Shown here: positions 34,994-47,200 of the stretch, in pieces
Numbering within the stretch: position 1 is the stretch's first letter
How the letters are laid out: each line of letters opens with the position of its first letter
Assembly: GCF_037392515.1 (NCBI RefSeq)
Contig: NC_090280.1
Coordinates: 21,265,118 to 21,329,117 of the forward strand
Source of the DNA: Haliotis asinina
Taxonomy: Eukaryota > Mollusca > Gastropoda > Lepetellida > Haliotidae
Length of the DNA: 64,000 bases
Direction: 5' to 3'
Notes under the pieces: generated by a model
Told to the model about the DNA's origin: nothing
The model's input: only the letters and a program-made list of their open reading frames with translations
Databases searched by the model: none
Made by a program: the position numbers and the translations under genes

Positions 34994-37900
34994 ATGGATC
35001 TGAGTTTGACTGCTGTTACCGTCTTCATCGTTCTGACTCAGGGTTACTGTCAGGAAGATTTGTTTAGTCAAGCCGTTCTTATAAAGAATACCCCAACTAT
35101 GCGAGTTTGGGTCTGTATGTGTTCCAACGTCGTCAGCGTCACTGCAGACAGATGGGATGATGTTTTTGCAGCGTGCAGACAAAAGACGGAGATCAACAAT
35201 GATGAGGTACTATCAGTGTAGAGTGGATGTAGTTTTCCGCCGCAATATCACGGCGTATCACGGCCCCAAACGGGCAATTAAATCTTGTTATAGCTTCTAC
35301 TGGCTAGGTCAACACGCTGTCTCTCCTGATGAAATTTTATCTATCAATTCCCTAAGATTACAGGATATAGCAACTCAAACTTGGCGAGCAGAGATTTCGA
35401 ATTCTTCTGAAGGTACCACTTATCACGTTTCCAAAACTCAACGTGGCCTTGAAAATATTGAGCATATATCCCTTTACCCTTGGTTCTTAAATGTCTCTTG
35501 TCTAGAACTCGTTACCTATAGAAGTAAGTAGGTGGTTCAAAATTCCACCTCATCGACACGTGCGATGTTCCTGATAACTTCATTATATCGTTCTCTGCCC
35601 TTTATTCAAACATTGCAGTCTATAGATTCCAAACTATTATGTTAAAAATTCCAGTGTGTTCAAATTCGCCGAATTTTATAACTGTAAGCAAAAACAAAAA
35701 CATATTCTGGAATATCATCATGAAAGTTGTAAGGCGTCCCTCCATCCTGTGTAGTCTTACCTGCATCTTTGGTCCTCGGTCTGAGCTTAAACATTGTCCT
35801 GTTCTGCTGTCTAAATAACTACGTACTGCATTTTCAACTCACAACATGCTAGTTTCCTTTAAAGATTCCTCTTACACCAAGTGGCACCAACGACAACTGA
35901 GACCTAATAATTTGGACAACGCGACTGCTTTTGTTCTGTCCATTGCAAGTTTTGGAATACGATCATTATTAGCTTCAGAACAGTGACTGAAATGAACTGC
36001 AATCAATTTAATCTCTACAAGGTGATATATATATATGTGCTAGAGTAGGTCTGCTTTCACCGGTTTACTTGTGCGGTTACTGATCACACCGAAAAACAAT
36101 ATTTTGGCCGTTAACCATTTAACCATGTTCAGGTATTACAAGAAAAGCCTCGAGAAAGGTAGACATTAGACATTTCGCAATTCATGTGCTCACATAGACA
36201 AGAAAAATCCAGTCGCGTTTATTAAAGCATGTCTGCGAGTTTCATAATATTTTAATGTAGATTTTTCAAGTAGTGTAACTCGTTTTTCAGACCACAACAG
36301 AAGAGACAACTACTTCGACCCAAACAACGCCAACCACAGGTAATGGTATATTTTTAATGATTTTTTAAACTATACTTAGCACGTTAGCTGTCGACACACC
36401 TGTGTGCATCAGATAAAGCGTGGCAATGCAATATGTATGTTACGGTACTGAGGAAAATGCGTGATTCCGGGTGTCCTCAGAAATAGTATCAGGCAAGATC
36501 ATATTCACTGATAAAAGGGCTGATATCACCTGTCACCCATTTGTTCTGATGACTTAAACTCATGTGCCAATCTGACACTCATAAACGCCACATATGCCAA
36601 CTTAACGCTCATAAACCCCACACATGCCAACCTGACACTCAGAAACTCCACACATGACAACCTGACACTCAGAAACTCCACACATGAAAACCTGACACTC
36701 AGAAACTCCACACATGACAACCTGACACTCGTAAGCTCCACACATGACAACCTGACACTCAGAAACTCCACACATGACAACCTGACACTCAGAAACTCCA
36801 CACATGACAACCTGACACTCGTAAGCTCCACACATGACAACCTGACACTCAAAAACTCCACACATGACAACCGGACACTCATAAACTCCACACATGCCAA
36901 CCTGACACTAAGTCTTTTATTCAATACTCAAAGGCCACAGATCTATTGTACAATATATTGTAGAATGTAGCAGACTTTTACTCATGTATAGAGATTCGGT
37001 GTTATCTGATATGTTTTACAGTTGTGACGTTCAATACGATGGCGAGTATTCCCTTCTGAGTCTCACAGCATGATATATAAACATAGAAACATCCTTACTC
37101 ATATCATGCTTGTTGCAGTTTAATAAGGAGTAGACATAATAAAATTCTTTATGGTACTGTATATTTAGTTTATCATATAATGGGCATACGGGCCAAAAAT
37201 GATATTCGTTTTCTGAGACATTGATATTGCATGATTTGCATACCCTATCTCCTTTTGTCAACTTCAGAAATCGACCTTTCCCAATTTTGTATGGCAATCA
37301 GCACTTTTCTCCTCATACCATGTCAGCCGCCTGGTCCTCTGAAGGGGTAATCAACGCCATTCCCCTTGTAAGGCAGCTTCCATTTAGGCTAGATTCTCTA
37401 GAAAAAGATCCCTTTGTTCCACACAATATGCTCCAACGCGGTAAATCCATTTTAGGATGTGCTTAACTCAGTTCATAGTCCTTGATGTAAAGAAAGTTCA
37501 CAATCAATGAATTAGGCGCTATTCCTGATTTACTATTGATCCCGTAAGTAAACTCCAGTCGACACAGTCAATTGATCCCCTTGCTCCACATGACGACCAG
37601 TCATGCCCCACATATGCTCCAAAACGTTAAATATATATATGTCAGGATGTGCTTAACTCAGTTCTTTGTTCTTGGTGTAGAGAAAGTTCACAATGAATGA
37701 CTTAGGCGCTATTCCTGATTTACTATTGATCCCGTAAGTAAACTCCAGTCAACACATCAAAACTGACTGCTTTATATAGGGCTGCAGAAAAAAAAACCCA
37801 GCAATCTCCAATGTTTGTCTCCTAGGTCTTGTATATAGGGGCTGCTGTGTGAACGAATGCTGTCTATTGTTCGTTACGTCCTTAAGGTCATGTATATAGG

Positions 37901-39947
37901 GGCTGCTGTAACAACGAGTGTTGTCTATTGTTCGCCTTTCACTCCATGTATATAGGGGCTGCTATATGAAAGAATGCTGTCTATTGTTTGGTTTTACGTT
38001 CATATATATAGGGGTTGCTGTAGATATAAATGTTGTCTATTGTTTGCCTTTCAGTTCATGTATACAAGGCTGCTATATGAAAGAATGCTGTCTATTGTTT
38101 GCCTTTCAGTTCATGAATGTAGGGGCTGCTGTAAGAACGGTGGTTTTCTATTGTTTTGTCTTTAAGGTCATGTATACAGGAGCTGCTGCAAGAACGGTGG
38201 TTGTCTATTGTTTTGTCTTTAAGGTCATGTATACAGGGGCTGTTACGTTGATGATGAAGACCGTGTCCTTCCGCACGAAAACTTCGAAGACGAAGACGAC
38301 ATGACAATTGACATGTGTCGAAATCACTGCATCCAGGAAGGATACTCTTTCTTTGGACTTGAGGTATGAACGGCTGTATTTCAGAACATGCTTTGCTTGG
38401 AACACTATAATCACAATAACATTTCATCGGTTAATAAATACCGCACTTTTAAGTTTTCGAATTCATATTCGAAAAATGAACCATCACTTGAAATGTAGTT
38501 TTTAGGCCGACGTAGTAGTTACTTTCCCTCCAATGACATCATTCGTCTGTACTTACAAGCACAACGAAAGGTTTTGTGTCCCATACCGCGGCATCAGCTA
38601 TGGAAAAAAAACGTTTCAAGAATATCTGTATTATCATAATTGTGTACCTACTCTAAAGGGGATAAATTCTTTAACTGCTTCATAATAATTATATACTGTT
38701 CTGATGTTAAGGTGATTGGTAGTTGGTGTTAGAAATAACGATTTTAGCATCGAGACACGTATCGTATCCCCACCCTCATCGGGACTCGAATCTTAACGCA
38801 GCTTCGGTGCATCATAATTGACAATACATTGTTGTTATTAAAAGTTAAGTATCGTGGTGTATCGTATCGCTTGTATCCCAGTATCAGCCTTATAGGAAGT
38901 ATGGAATGGTACGGCTCCAGCCCGAACTACCTAACAAGTAGCAGAGCAAGAAGTAACGACACTGCAAACAATAAGTATGGGAAGTCTGTCTTCTACATGA
39001 ACTAGGCTGTTGCGTTTGGGCGACTGAATCAAATATGGTGCCTGTGTGTTTCGGCACCCTTGTTTTTCGCTGCTTTTGGCAATGTTTCATTTCACTCAAA
39101 CTCAACGAATATTGAATCAGTTGCCCATTATGCACACAAAACGTTGCATTAACCTTGGAGCATGATGCATGACCTCACCACGTTTCCGTTTATGTCATCA
39201 GGGTGTTCCCATACTTTTTGTTTGAAGCATATTTTGGTGCATCAGTTATTTATATAGGAGGGAGGTGATTGTGTTTCAGCCCAGTGTTCGTGGCTGTTTT
39301 CGATGATTGAATGTTCACATGATCACATGAGTAATGCCATGCTCTCGGACAGATATAGTGAAACTCAGCTGACTGCATTGCGTCATTTAGTTTTCGTGTT
39401 AAAACGGTCATTGTTGTCAACAAATCTTAGCTTACGTTTCTAAACAAGGCAGACAATACGGACAGGATCGCCAATAGATGAGCCTGAGGCCATGTTCGTT
39501 TGTAAATATTATAAACGCAGTCCAAAACATTTGCAGAAATCCCCACTAAGTAATGGAAAGGAGAAATACAAATATCAGTAAGAACAAACCCCATCACAAC
39601 CATGAGCATCAATCTGCGCAATTGGGAACCGATGACATGTATCAACCAAGTCAGCGAGCCTGACCACCTCATCCCGTTAGTTGCCTCTTTCGACAAGCAG
39701 AGTCGCCCTTTAAGGCAAGCATGGGTTTCTACCCCGGACCTTCATGGGAACAATGCGTAGAAAGAACTGCGAGAATATGTTAGTCACATGTTTTGTCTTA
39801 TAGAACGGACAGGAATGTTACTGCGGTAACGTGATCAAGAGTGGCTACGTGGCCGTGCCAGACAGCCAGTGCGACCGTACCTGCGCAGGGGACCCAACCA
39901 AGACGTGTGGAGGTTTTTGGACGATGGCCATATATCAGGTTGTTTGA
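34994..39947 (+). CDS. Small secreted WSC-domain protein, four exons, 181 residues
   Basis: Exons: 34994-35206, 36291-36339, 38224-38363 and 39804-39947; phases 0, 1 and 0 agree at all three junctions and the total is 546 bases. Exon 1 gives a signal peptide (MDLSLTAVTVFIVLTQGYC) and about 50 residues with a CMC pair that I cannot assign. Exon 2 is a Thr-rich linker (TTTEETTTSTQTTPTT). Exons 3 and 4 encode one complete WSC domain: VYRGCYVDDEDRVLP, MCRNHCIQEGYSFFGLE, NGQECYCGNVIKSGY, CAGDPTKTCGGFW, ending AIYQVV and stop. WSC domains are Cys-rich putative carbohydrate-binding modules, so a secreted glycan-binding role is plausible but inferred. The exon-1 donor (GAG|gtacta) is weak, as in the paralogue. 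The exon-3 acceptor (ctttaag) is the last of a tandem series. Decayed paralogues lie at 17.0 and 22.4 kb. Confidence 0.75.
35224..35560 (+). mobile_element. Non-LTR retrotransposon fragment in WSC intron 1
   Basis: It reads DIATQTWRAEISNSSEGTTY and similar codons, which resemble the region downstream of RT in LINE ORF2s. It is a short truncated piece starting about 20 bases after the exon-1 donor. Confidence 0.5.
36545..36912. repeat. 30-bp minisatellite, about 12 units, in WSC intron 2
   Basis: The unit 'cacatgacaacctgacactc' + 'agaaactcca' is repeated with minor variants (cataaac, cgtaagc). Because 30 is divisible by three, all three minus-strand frames stay partly open, giving false ten-residue peptide repeats. 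Confidence 0.9.
37031..37300 (-). mobile_element. Non-LTR retrotransposon C-terminal fragment in WSC intron 2
   Basis: It reads MPYKIGKGRFLKLTKGDRVC, KSCNINVSENEYHF and CPLYDKLN, the C-terminal Cys/His motif of a LINE ORF2 (C-x2-C ... H ... C). It is truncated on both sides. Confidence 0.65.
37425..37758 (+). repeat. Direct duplication of about 140 bp
   Basis: 'aggatgtgcttaactcagtt', 'gaaagttcacaat' and 'ttactattgatcccgtaagt' + 'aaactccagtc' occur at about 37455-37562 and again at 37642-37752 with few differences. Confidence 0.75.
37795..38223 (+). repeat. About 55-bp minisatellite of decoy WSC exon-3 acceptors (7 units)
   Basis: Each unit holds a 'ctattgtttg' stretch, an acceptor-like end (cctttcag, ctttaag, tcctag) and a copy of the first bases of exon 3 ('gtcatgtatataggggctgc'). 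The eighth and last unit is the real junction, followed by TGTTACGTTGATGATG. Units 1, 2, 5, 6 and 7 keep an AG at the splice position; 3 and 4 have lost it. Confidence 0.85.
39598..39752 (-). repeat. Family A repeat, partial, in the last WSC intron
   Basis: It contains 'catgagcatcaatctgcgca', 'gaaccgatgacatgtatcaa', 'cgagcctgaccacctcatcc' and 'ccggaccttcatggga', ending 50 bases before the last exon. Confidence 0.75.
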
Positions 39948-40768
39948 CGGCCATCACGATGTGTCTCAGAAACAAGTTTGGATCTGAGGACCATTCCGTC
40001 TATCCTTGAAACAGTTCACTACAAGTGCTTAAAGTGAACTTGGTCGGTTATTACAAGACTTATGGTAACCTTGGTAACATCTATTGTTTCGTGTGGACAC
40101 AAGCTCACCTATACTACTATTTATACTCTGTCATCCGTCCGTGTGAAGAACAGATATGCTCATCCACTGTGCTGAGTATTTCAACGTGACAACGTGACAA
40201 TGGTGTGAATGCAAAATATACTCAACCTGCGGAACCCTTGTTAGACCCTGACGTTGTTTTATCGTACATTGTGATCTGTTTGACGGTTATATGCAATAAT
40301 TGTATCCTGTGCTACCTCCAGAAACTATTTCCAGTGATGGATGTTTTCAACTTACAAGCTTACATGTTTTAAATGTCATTAAAGTTCGTTAACATAATCC
40401 ATTGTGTATATTTGATCGTCAGACTTGAGTTTAAACTATGTTCAACTTACAGGAGCACCCTTCTGTTGTCTCGCAAAGTGTTATATGTGTCTACATAAAA
40501 TGTGTTTGTATTTCATCTGAAGAATAATAGAGATTTTTCATTATAACCCAGGTTTCCGATTATCGTCTTTCTGATTTCATCGTCATTTCATTGGTCTGCC
40601 AGTGATTGGAAGAATACCTCCTGCTTTCTTTGTGTAGATTCAGAGAGGACAAATATATTATTTGAATGATGACGTCAATGTCACCGTATCGTCCTTGTGA
40701 TGTATATTTTCTCGTATCAACGATCGTGTATCTCTTATCAAGGATAAGAAAATTACCTTATCATACAG
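39948..40768. other. 3' flank of the WSC gene, no further gene
   Basis: The first 250 bases match the 3' flank of the pseudogene copy ('gaccattccgtctatcc'), so they may include the 3' UTR. I see no clear AATAAA signal close by. Confidence 0.4.
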
Positions 40769-40769
40769 C

Positions 40770-41037
40770 GAGCGAGCGAGTTTAGTTTTACGCAGCACTC
40801 AGCAATATTCCAGCTATATGGCGGCGGTCTGTACATAATCGAGTCTGGACCAGACAATCCATTTGATCGACAACATGAGCATCGATCTGAGCAAATAGGA
40901 ACCGATGACATATGTCAACCCAGTCGGCGAGCCTGACCTCCCGATCCCGTTAGTCGCCTCTTAAGACAAGCACAGTCGCCTTTCATGGCAAGTATGGGTT
41001 GCTGAAGGCCTATTCTACCACGGGACCTTCACGGGTT
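40770..41037 (-). repeat. Family A repeat, complete
   Basis: It starts with GAGC units and 'gagtttagttttacgcagca', then 'ctcagcaatattccagctat', 'atggcggcggtctgtacata', 'catgagcatcgatctgagc', 'gatcccgttagtcgcctctt', and ends with 'gggaccttcacgggt'. Confidence 0.85.
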
Positions 41038-41513
41038 ACCTTATCATAGAAGTTCATATAACCATTACCGGCTGTCATATGGGGGCAAGCTGCTCATTCA
41101 AGAATGTGAACATATCAAGGATGTCAGCATTACTAAATCAGATGTGTCTACATTGTTATGAAGCTTCTAGATAATGGAGAAAGTTGTAAATGTTTTGGTC
41201 ACGACTGTTTCTAAAAACGTCCTTTTCACTAAATGAATGCAATTTTGAAGTTTCCATGTTCAGTTATAACTCTACTTCCAGCTTGATGTTGCTACGCCTA
41301 CATTTATCAACAATATAATTATTATACAATTAACTTGAAGAAAAACATGTTTCATTTTTTAAGAATTAATATAAATTGTTTATAAATACGTTTGAAGATT
41401 ATTTAACTAAAGAAGGCCAATAATGAATCAAGCTGTCATAAAATGTCAAATATTTGTGCGAACCATATATGCACATTCATTACACGTCGTCAATCAAGGT
41501 ACAATAATTCAGT

Positions 41514-41648
41514 AGGTGAGCATGGTTTCAAGCCGCGTTTAGCAATATTCCAGCATTATCACGGCGGGGAACATCAGACATGAGCTTCACACATTGTATC
41601 CATGATGGGAATCATGGCAAGCGAACACCTTAACCACCAGACTACTCC
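41514..41648 (-). repeat. tRNA-headed SINE, near complete
   Basis: In reverse: 'gcatggtttcaagccgcgtt', 'tagcaatattccagcattat', 'catgagcttcacacattgta' and the head 'gcgaacaccttaaccaccag'. Confidence 0.75.
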
Positions 41649-41649
41649 A

Positions 41650-42470
41650 GATAATTCAGAATACGATTACACGTAAGGTGGGCACGAAATAATTCATCTC
41701 TTTATCCAAACCAGGAGCACTTATATCGCTAGTCTCATCTCGATCACCAGCCGCTCAACACTGATGCTAATACCTCTGACATGTACCGGTCATCGTGTTT
41801 GCTCATTGAAAATTGAAGGGATGACAGCACTAATGGCGGATACATATCCTCTTCAAGAAAGGTAGGGGAACTGCATTTTCAGTGTATGGTTATCGAAAGT
41901 GGGAGATATATGGGATTGAATCAATGTTGACACAATAATAATGGATGTCTTGAGAATGCATCACCATATGGTTTTCATTCAAAACAGAGCTGCTTGTTCA
42001 GTTATCTCCCTTGTTAGGTGACTGGAATATGACATGAAAATTTCAGCTTTACGTTTTGTCAGGAATGTGTGATTTCACCCTGAAAACCCTGACCATGCAC
42101 AGATGCATGAAAATTATCGTTAAAAATGGGCTAAAGTGATTATTCGACCTGTCTGAAAAACGTCAAGATTCATAATGACACCCCATGCACGTGTGGGAGG
42201 CTCTCGCGTTGTGCAAGTGCATTATGTGTGCGTGTGGTGATAACGTGAAATGATGCTGCACACTCAAGATGAATGTCATTACAACGTTCCTCAATGGGTT
42301 TGATTTCTTTCTACCAGACTTCAAAGTTCAGGTTCCCCTATTATTTTTGAAGAGTATGTAATCCGGACCGACTGTTATATGGGCCAAGATGGCCGACTAA
42401 TTCCGAATCTCAACCAATGGCTAAGAAGCGCATTTTACATTAACGATCATCCGAGCGTCAAATAATTCAA
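41650..42470. other. No recognisable gene
   Basis: Nothing beyond short open frames is visible. Confidence 0.35.
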
Positions 42471-42995
42471 CCAATGACTTTAGAAGAGAAAACTCTTATA
42501 TGCACCGACCATCCAGGCAGTCAAATAATTCATCCAGTGGTTATAGAAGCGATACACCTGACATGTACCGACCATCCAGGCAGTCAAATAATTCAACCAG
42601 TGGTTATAGAAGAGATACATTTGGCATGTATCGACCATCCAGGCAGTCAAATAATTCAACCAGTGGTTATAGAAGAGATACATTTGGCATGTACCGACCA
42701 TCCAAGCAGTCAAATAATTCAACCTGTGGTTATAGAAGAGATACACTTGACATGTACCGACCATCCAAACAGTCAAATCATTGAACCAGTGGTTATAGAA
42801 GCGATACACTTGACATGTACCGACCATCGAAGCAGTCAAATAATTCAACCAGTGATTATAAAAGAGGTACATTTGGCATGTACCGACCATCCCAGCAGTC
42901 AAATAATTCAACCAGTGATTATAAAACATGTGACTTTGACATGTACCGATCATCCCAGCGTCAGATAATTCAACCAGTGATTGTATTAGTGAGGT
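42440..42995. repeat. 63-bp minisatellite, about 9 units
   Basis: The unit is built from 'accgaccatccaggcagtca' + 'aataattcaaccagtggtta' + 'tagaagagatacatttggca' + 'tgt'. Since 63 is a multiple of three, frames on both strands are open for 90-180 codons. The peptides are identical 21-residue repeats with no signal peptide or flanking exon, so I treat the block as non-coding. Confidence 0.9.
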
Positions 42996-44269
42996 TGTCG
43001 GTAAACACATTGTGATGTTTAAGAGGATCAACTTGCAAACACAACGTCCTTTATTTCTGGTACCATGGCTACTTGAAAATATGATATTAATATATTCAAA
43101 GGCAAATGTTCATCACAATCCATCACATTTCATAATCATACTGAAGACAGTTATTTCTTTATTTCATCTCATTTCACATCACCTATTTTCATCTCGTCAC
43201 GTGCGTGTTAAGGACCGTAGAGATCGAACAGTCGTTCGATGGGTGACCGTGTTTGGCAGCTTGACTTCTGAGATTTTCTTCTACTTCAGCACTGCTCCAC
43301 ACTACAGCCAACGTGACAAATGTGGTCGCAACTAAATGAGTTTGTTCATAAATAGCCTCTGTTCATCCAGCATTGAATGCGTACCCGATAGGAAAAGTCA
43401 CATGACTGTTAAACTTCTGGAGCATCACAGGTAGCTTGGGTTTTGATGCGATAGCGCTTTGAAAATGAACAAGTTCATGGACAAAAGAACGTTTTAAATG
43501 CCTACTACAATATTCACCAATGATCAACGCAATTGCGACTGTGAGGAAAAACTGTATCTGCCTTTCTATAACCGCCAGGCAAGTATTGTGAGTTTATTTA
43601 AAGCCTTAGAGGAAGTACGACTTGCCTATTCTACATCCTCGTTAACTACTGCAACACTTTCCATAAAGTGACAGCTCCACATACCGTGAAACACTGATGT
43701 GCTGAATGGGTGAGATCCGTGCCTACCGAAGCCTACTGTGACCTGGAAACTTGACCATTATAAGGTTGGTACATTTACTTATTGTCAAACAGGTACACGG
43801 CAGAGTCATGCATCTAGTCGTGTGTTTAAGTCAAGAATGACGCTGTTAATTGTTTGATGTCGCCATGAAGTAACATATCATTTCGGACTTTTTATTTCAA
43901 GTGTAAAGCGACACATTTACACTTTAATGATTTAAGTTTATTTTCGAGACGCTGCGAATTACGCGTCCATTGAGACAATACTGGTATTATAGTCTTACAC
44001 GATTCACGATACCCGTCATGCCCTAACTCATCAAGTAAGTAAAATTTATTTTAAAAAGTCATTGTTCTGGGTATATTTGTAGTCGTGTTGTCTGTAACAG
44101 TAACATCGGTTGGACAATGAGACATGCGGATGTTGAAAACAACTCCTACCACGCATTTGATCATTGCATTGTAAATGTTCATTTTGAAGGTAGTAACGGC
44201 GACCGTGTCTGATCGAGTTTCCACTTTGCTCAATTGCCAATCTTCAACAACTTTGATTTGCTAAGGGTG
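42996..44269. other. Upstream region of the Ig-receptor gene
   Basis: There is no gene. It presumably contains promoter and 5' UTR of the plus-strand gene starting at 44270, but I recognise no TATA or initiator motif. Confidence 0.35.
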
Positions 44270-47200
44270 ATGATGGATTTATACATGTCGTCAGTTCTGC
44301 TCATCATACTGCTGTCAGGTGGGTCACTTGATTGTTTCCTGAGTGAGTGAGGGAGTGAGTGAGTCCTTGCGTGCATGGGTGAGTGAGTGAGTCAGTCAGT
44401 GAGTGAGTGAGTCAGTCCGTGGGTCAGTGGGTTGGTGAGTGAATGAGTGAGTGTTTTACGCCTCACTCAGCTATGTTCCATTTATGTTTTAATGATGGAC
44501 AATCCAGTGATTGAGATTATGAACACCTCGTCAACTATTGCCATCAGCTCCATCTACTATCAAATAAGTAGTGCTTGCTCGGGTCCGATATTCTTACCTG
44601 AAATTCACTATTACTACTGAAGGCAGCTAATAACAGATAAAGGGACAGTTTGCCATAACCGTGGGCGTTTTATAAGTAACAATGAGTAAGTTTAGTTTTA
44701 CGTCGCACTCAGCAATATTCCAGCTCTAAAGCGGCGGTGTGTAAGTAATAGAGTCTGTGATCCAGTGATCAACAGCGTGAACATCGATATGCGCAAATGG
44801 GAACCGATGACATGTGTCAACCAACCAAGTCATCGAACTTGACCACCCTATTTCGTTGCCTTTTATAGCAAGCATGGATTGCTGAAGGCCTATTCTATCC
44901 CGGACCTTCAGGATTCGTATAAAGAAAAAAATAACTGCTCAAAGTTTGAACATTAGGGATATTGATAAGATCAATTAAAAATAGGGTCAATTGTGTGAAG
45001 TCCGATTCTGGCTGTAATATTTCTGGTATACTGTTAAAAGCGACGTAATACTAGTCCCGCCCTCCCTCCCTCACTTTACATCTAGAACAAACCCTTCCAG
45101 TCGCCAGCGTCAGTGTGTAAATAGTGATATGCGCCCATAAATAATCTGTAATGTATCATCACAGCTCAAGTAACCGAATCATTTTATGCTGAAGTCAACT
45201 TCACTCGTTTGGCCAGTTAAAACATTAAAGGAATATTAATGGGATACTGCTTTAATCAGTTAAACCCAGCTTTTTCATGCCAATATTTCATTCAAGTTTC
45301 GTGTCATCTTCCAAAATTGGAATCGCAATTCCACAGCAGTGATAATCCAGGTACCATTTACTTGAAATAGGAACATCGTCTTCATTGACCATCAGTGATG
45401 CAACTGAAGGATGTCATCACATGCTGGCATGTCAGAACACCACGTACAATGACACAGTGGTCTGGTTTATGAACAACCTGGAGATCATCCAAACACCCAA
45501 AGACTGGAATGGTTCCCACATGTCATTTCCTGACCTCCAAGATGGCGCCACAGTTGTAAATGTGAGTGTGTCAAATCACCGACACAGTATAACAATAAAA
45601 ATGCATTTGCAAAATGGCGATACGTCATGGAGATGTGAAACGGCGAACGAAGTCAGTGAAAACCTTACTGTCGGGGCAACAAGTCTAGACAAAGGTGAAT
45701 TGCTTTCTTCCTTTCTATTTACAAAACGGTCATCTGACTTATTAGAGAAAATGTGTTGATACTGATAACTCTAAAGGTAATCCTTCAAAATCATGAATGT
45801 TAGAAATATAATGTTATTAGGCTGGCGGCAGCACCGTAGTGTGAAGGGTAGAGAGTCCGCTAGGAGACGGAAGGTCGCGGGTTCGATCCCCGGCCCAAAA
45901 GGCGTTAAAATACGGCGGTTGTTAGTCCCTGCTTGGCTCGCAGTGAGTATGATGTGTCTGGGTGAGGTGTTCATGCTTAGCTGAGGCATGGTATCATAGT
46001 GAGATAGCACTCGAAAACCACCTTACATCTTGACTAGTACAAGCAGACACGCATACCTACGCATGCACGTCGACAAATTCTGAAGTATCAGTTAAACAGA
46101 ACACATCTGGTGCTGATCCCTTAGTGTGGAGCAGCGATGAACAAACATTCCACTTCATGGCAGGCAATAGGGTAATTATCCTCACAATTCACAGATCCTC
46201 ACAACTTGATACCGTCTAATTACCCCTATTGCCCAGTCGCAGGTTGGTAAGGCTTTGTCTGACCCTAAATACGATTTAACCCATTGATTTCTAAAACAGA
46301 TGTATTTCTTAATGCTTTACGTTACATATAAGAATATCTTTGTACTTCCATGGGGCGGTGGGGAAGCCTAGTAGTTGAGGTGTTTGCTGGTCACGCCAAG
46401 GACAGAGGTTCGATTCTCCACATGGGGTCAGTGTGTGGAGCCCATTTCTGGTACTGGGATATTGCTGAAACCTAGACTCACTCCTGTACATCTACACAGC
46501 AATCTCAGTTCAGAATTATATAGCTGGTTTATCCGGTCCACCGATCACCTGATTGTCTGGTTTGGCTACCGGCCGCCATCGCACCAGCATCGTCAAGCAA
46601 TAAATCCTTTCATTTTCATGCAAACACCCTTGTTAATGGTGCATACTATAGCTACCGATATGGGCATGTTAACCTTTCTCGCGAACACCTGGTGTCATCA
46701 CTTTTTGTATGCGATTAATGCATATATATTTCACAGTTATTTTTAACTTTACAGAAAAAAAGGAATTTGTTCGCAATTTTTGGCAATGACATCTTGTTTT
46801 TAGACAGAGTTAAAACTAGTGTCTTGATTTTAGACAGAGTTAAATCTAGCGTCTTAAGCGTCAGGTTTTTGTTTTTCACACAGACTCTGGTATACAGTAC
46901 AATCTAACGTCAGAAACAGCGACGGCAGTAGAAGGAAGGATTTTCAATTTGTCGTGTATACACGCTTCTGGCTTAAGTATTGGAACAGCTTTGTGGTACA
47001 GGGATTGTGTTCAAATATTCCAAACAAACGGACAGAATCAAAGGAACCAGGTGCTTTCAAAAACGACTGACTTTCGAGCAGTTTCACAACGAATCTCAGT
47101 GACGTCAGACCCGACCCAGCATCGGGTCTCTCTCACCATTAACTCTACGCTAGATGAAGGGTCGGTGTGGACATGCGGCAATGGAGAAAGGTTTAGTAAC

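Noticed and set aside
36526..36924. Repeat protein with ten-residue MCGVSECQVV-like units
   Set aside because: The 30-bp array keeps frames open by arithmetic, lies within an intron of the WSC gene, and has stops immediately outside.
35224..37300. One LINE split and inverted by twin priming (pieces at 35.2 kb plus and 37.0 kb minus)
   Set aside because: The protein break point looks suggestive, but WSC exon 2 lies between the pieces and the order is wrong for 5' inversion, so they are treated as separate insertions.
38090..38430. Minus-strand open frame of about 111 codons
   Set aside because: It is antisense to WSC exon 3 and its acceptor array.
43012..43335. 107-codon plus-strand open frame
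   Set aside because: No domain, no splice-linked exon and no homologue recognised; the length is expected by chance in this much sequence.
45821..45895. tRNA gene
   Set aside because: A- and B-box-like words are present but no acceptor stem closes and a SINE body follows. The heads at 46345, 49885, 50668, 50888, 52710, 53970 and 62110 were rejected for the same reason.
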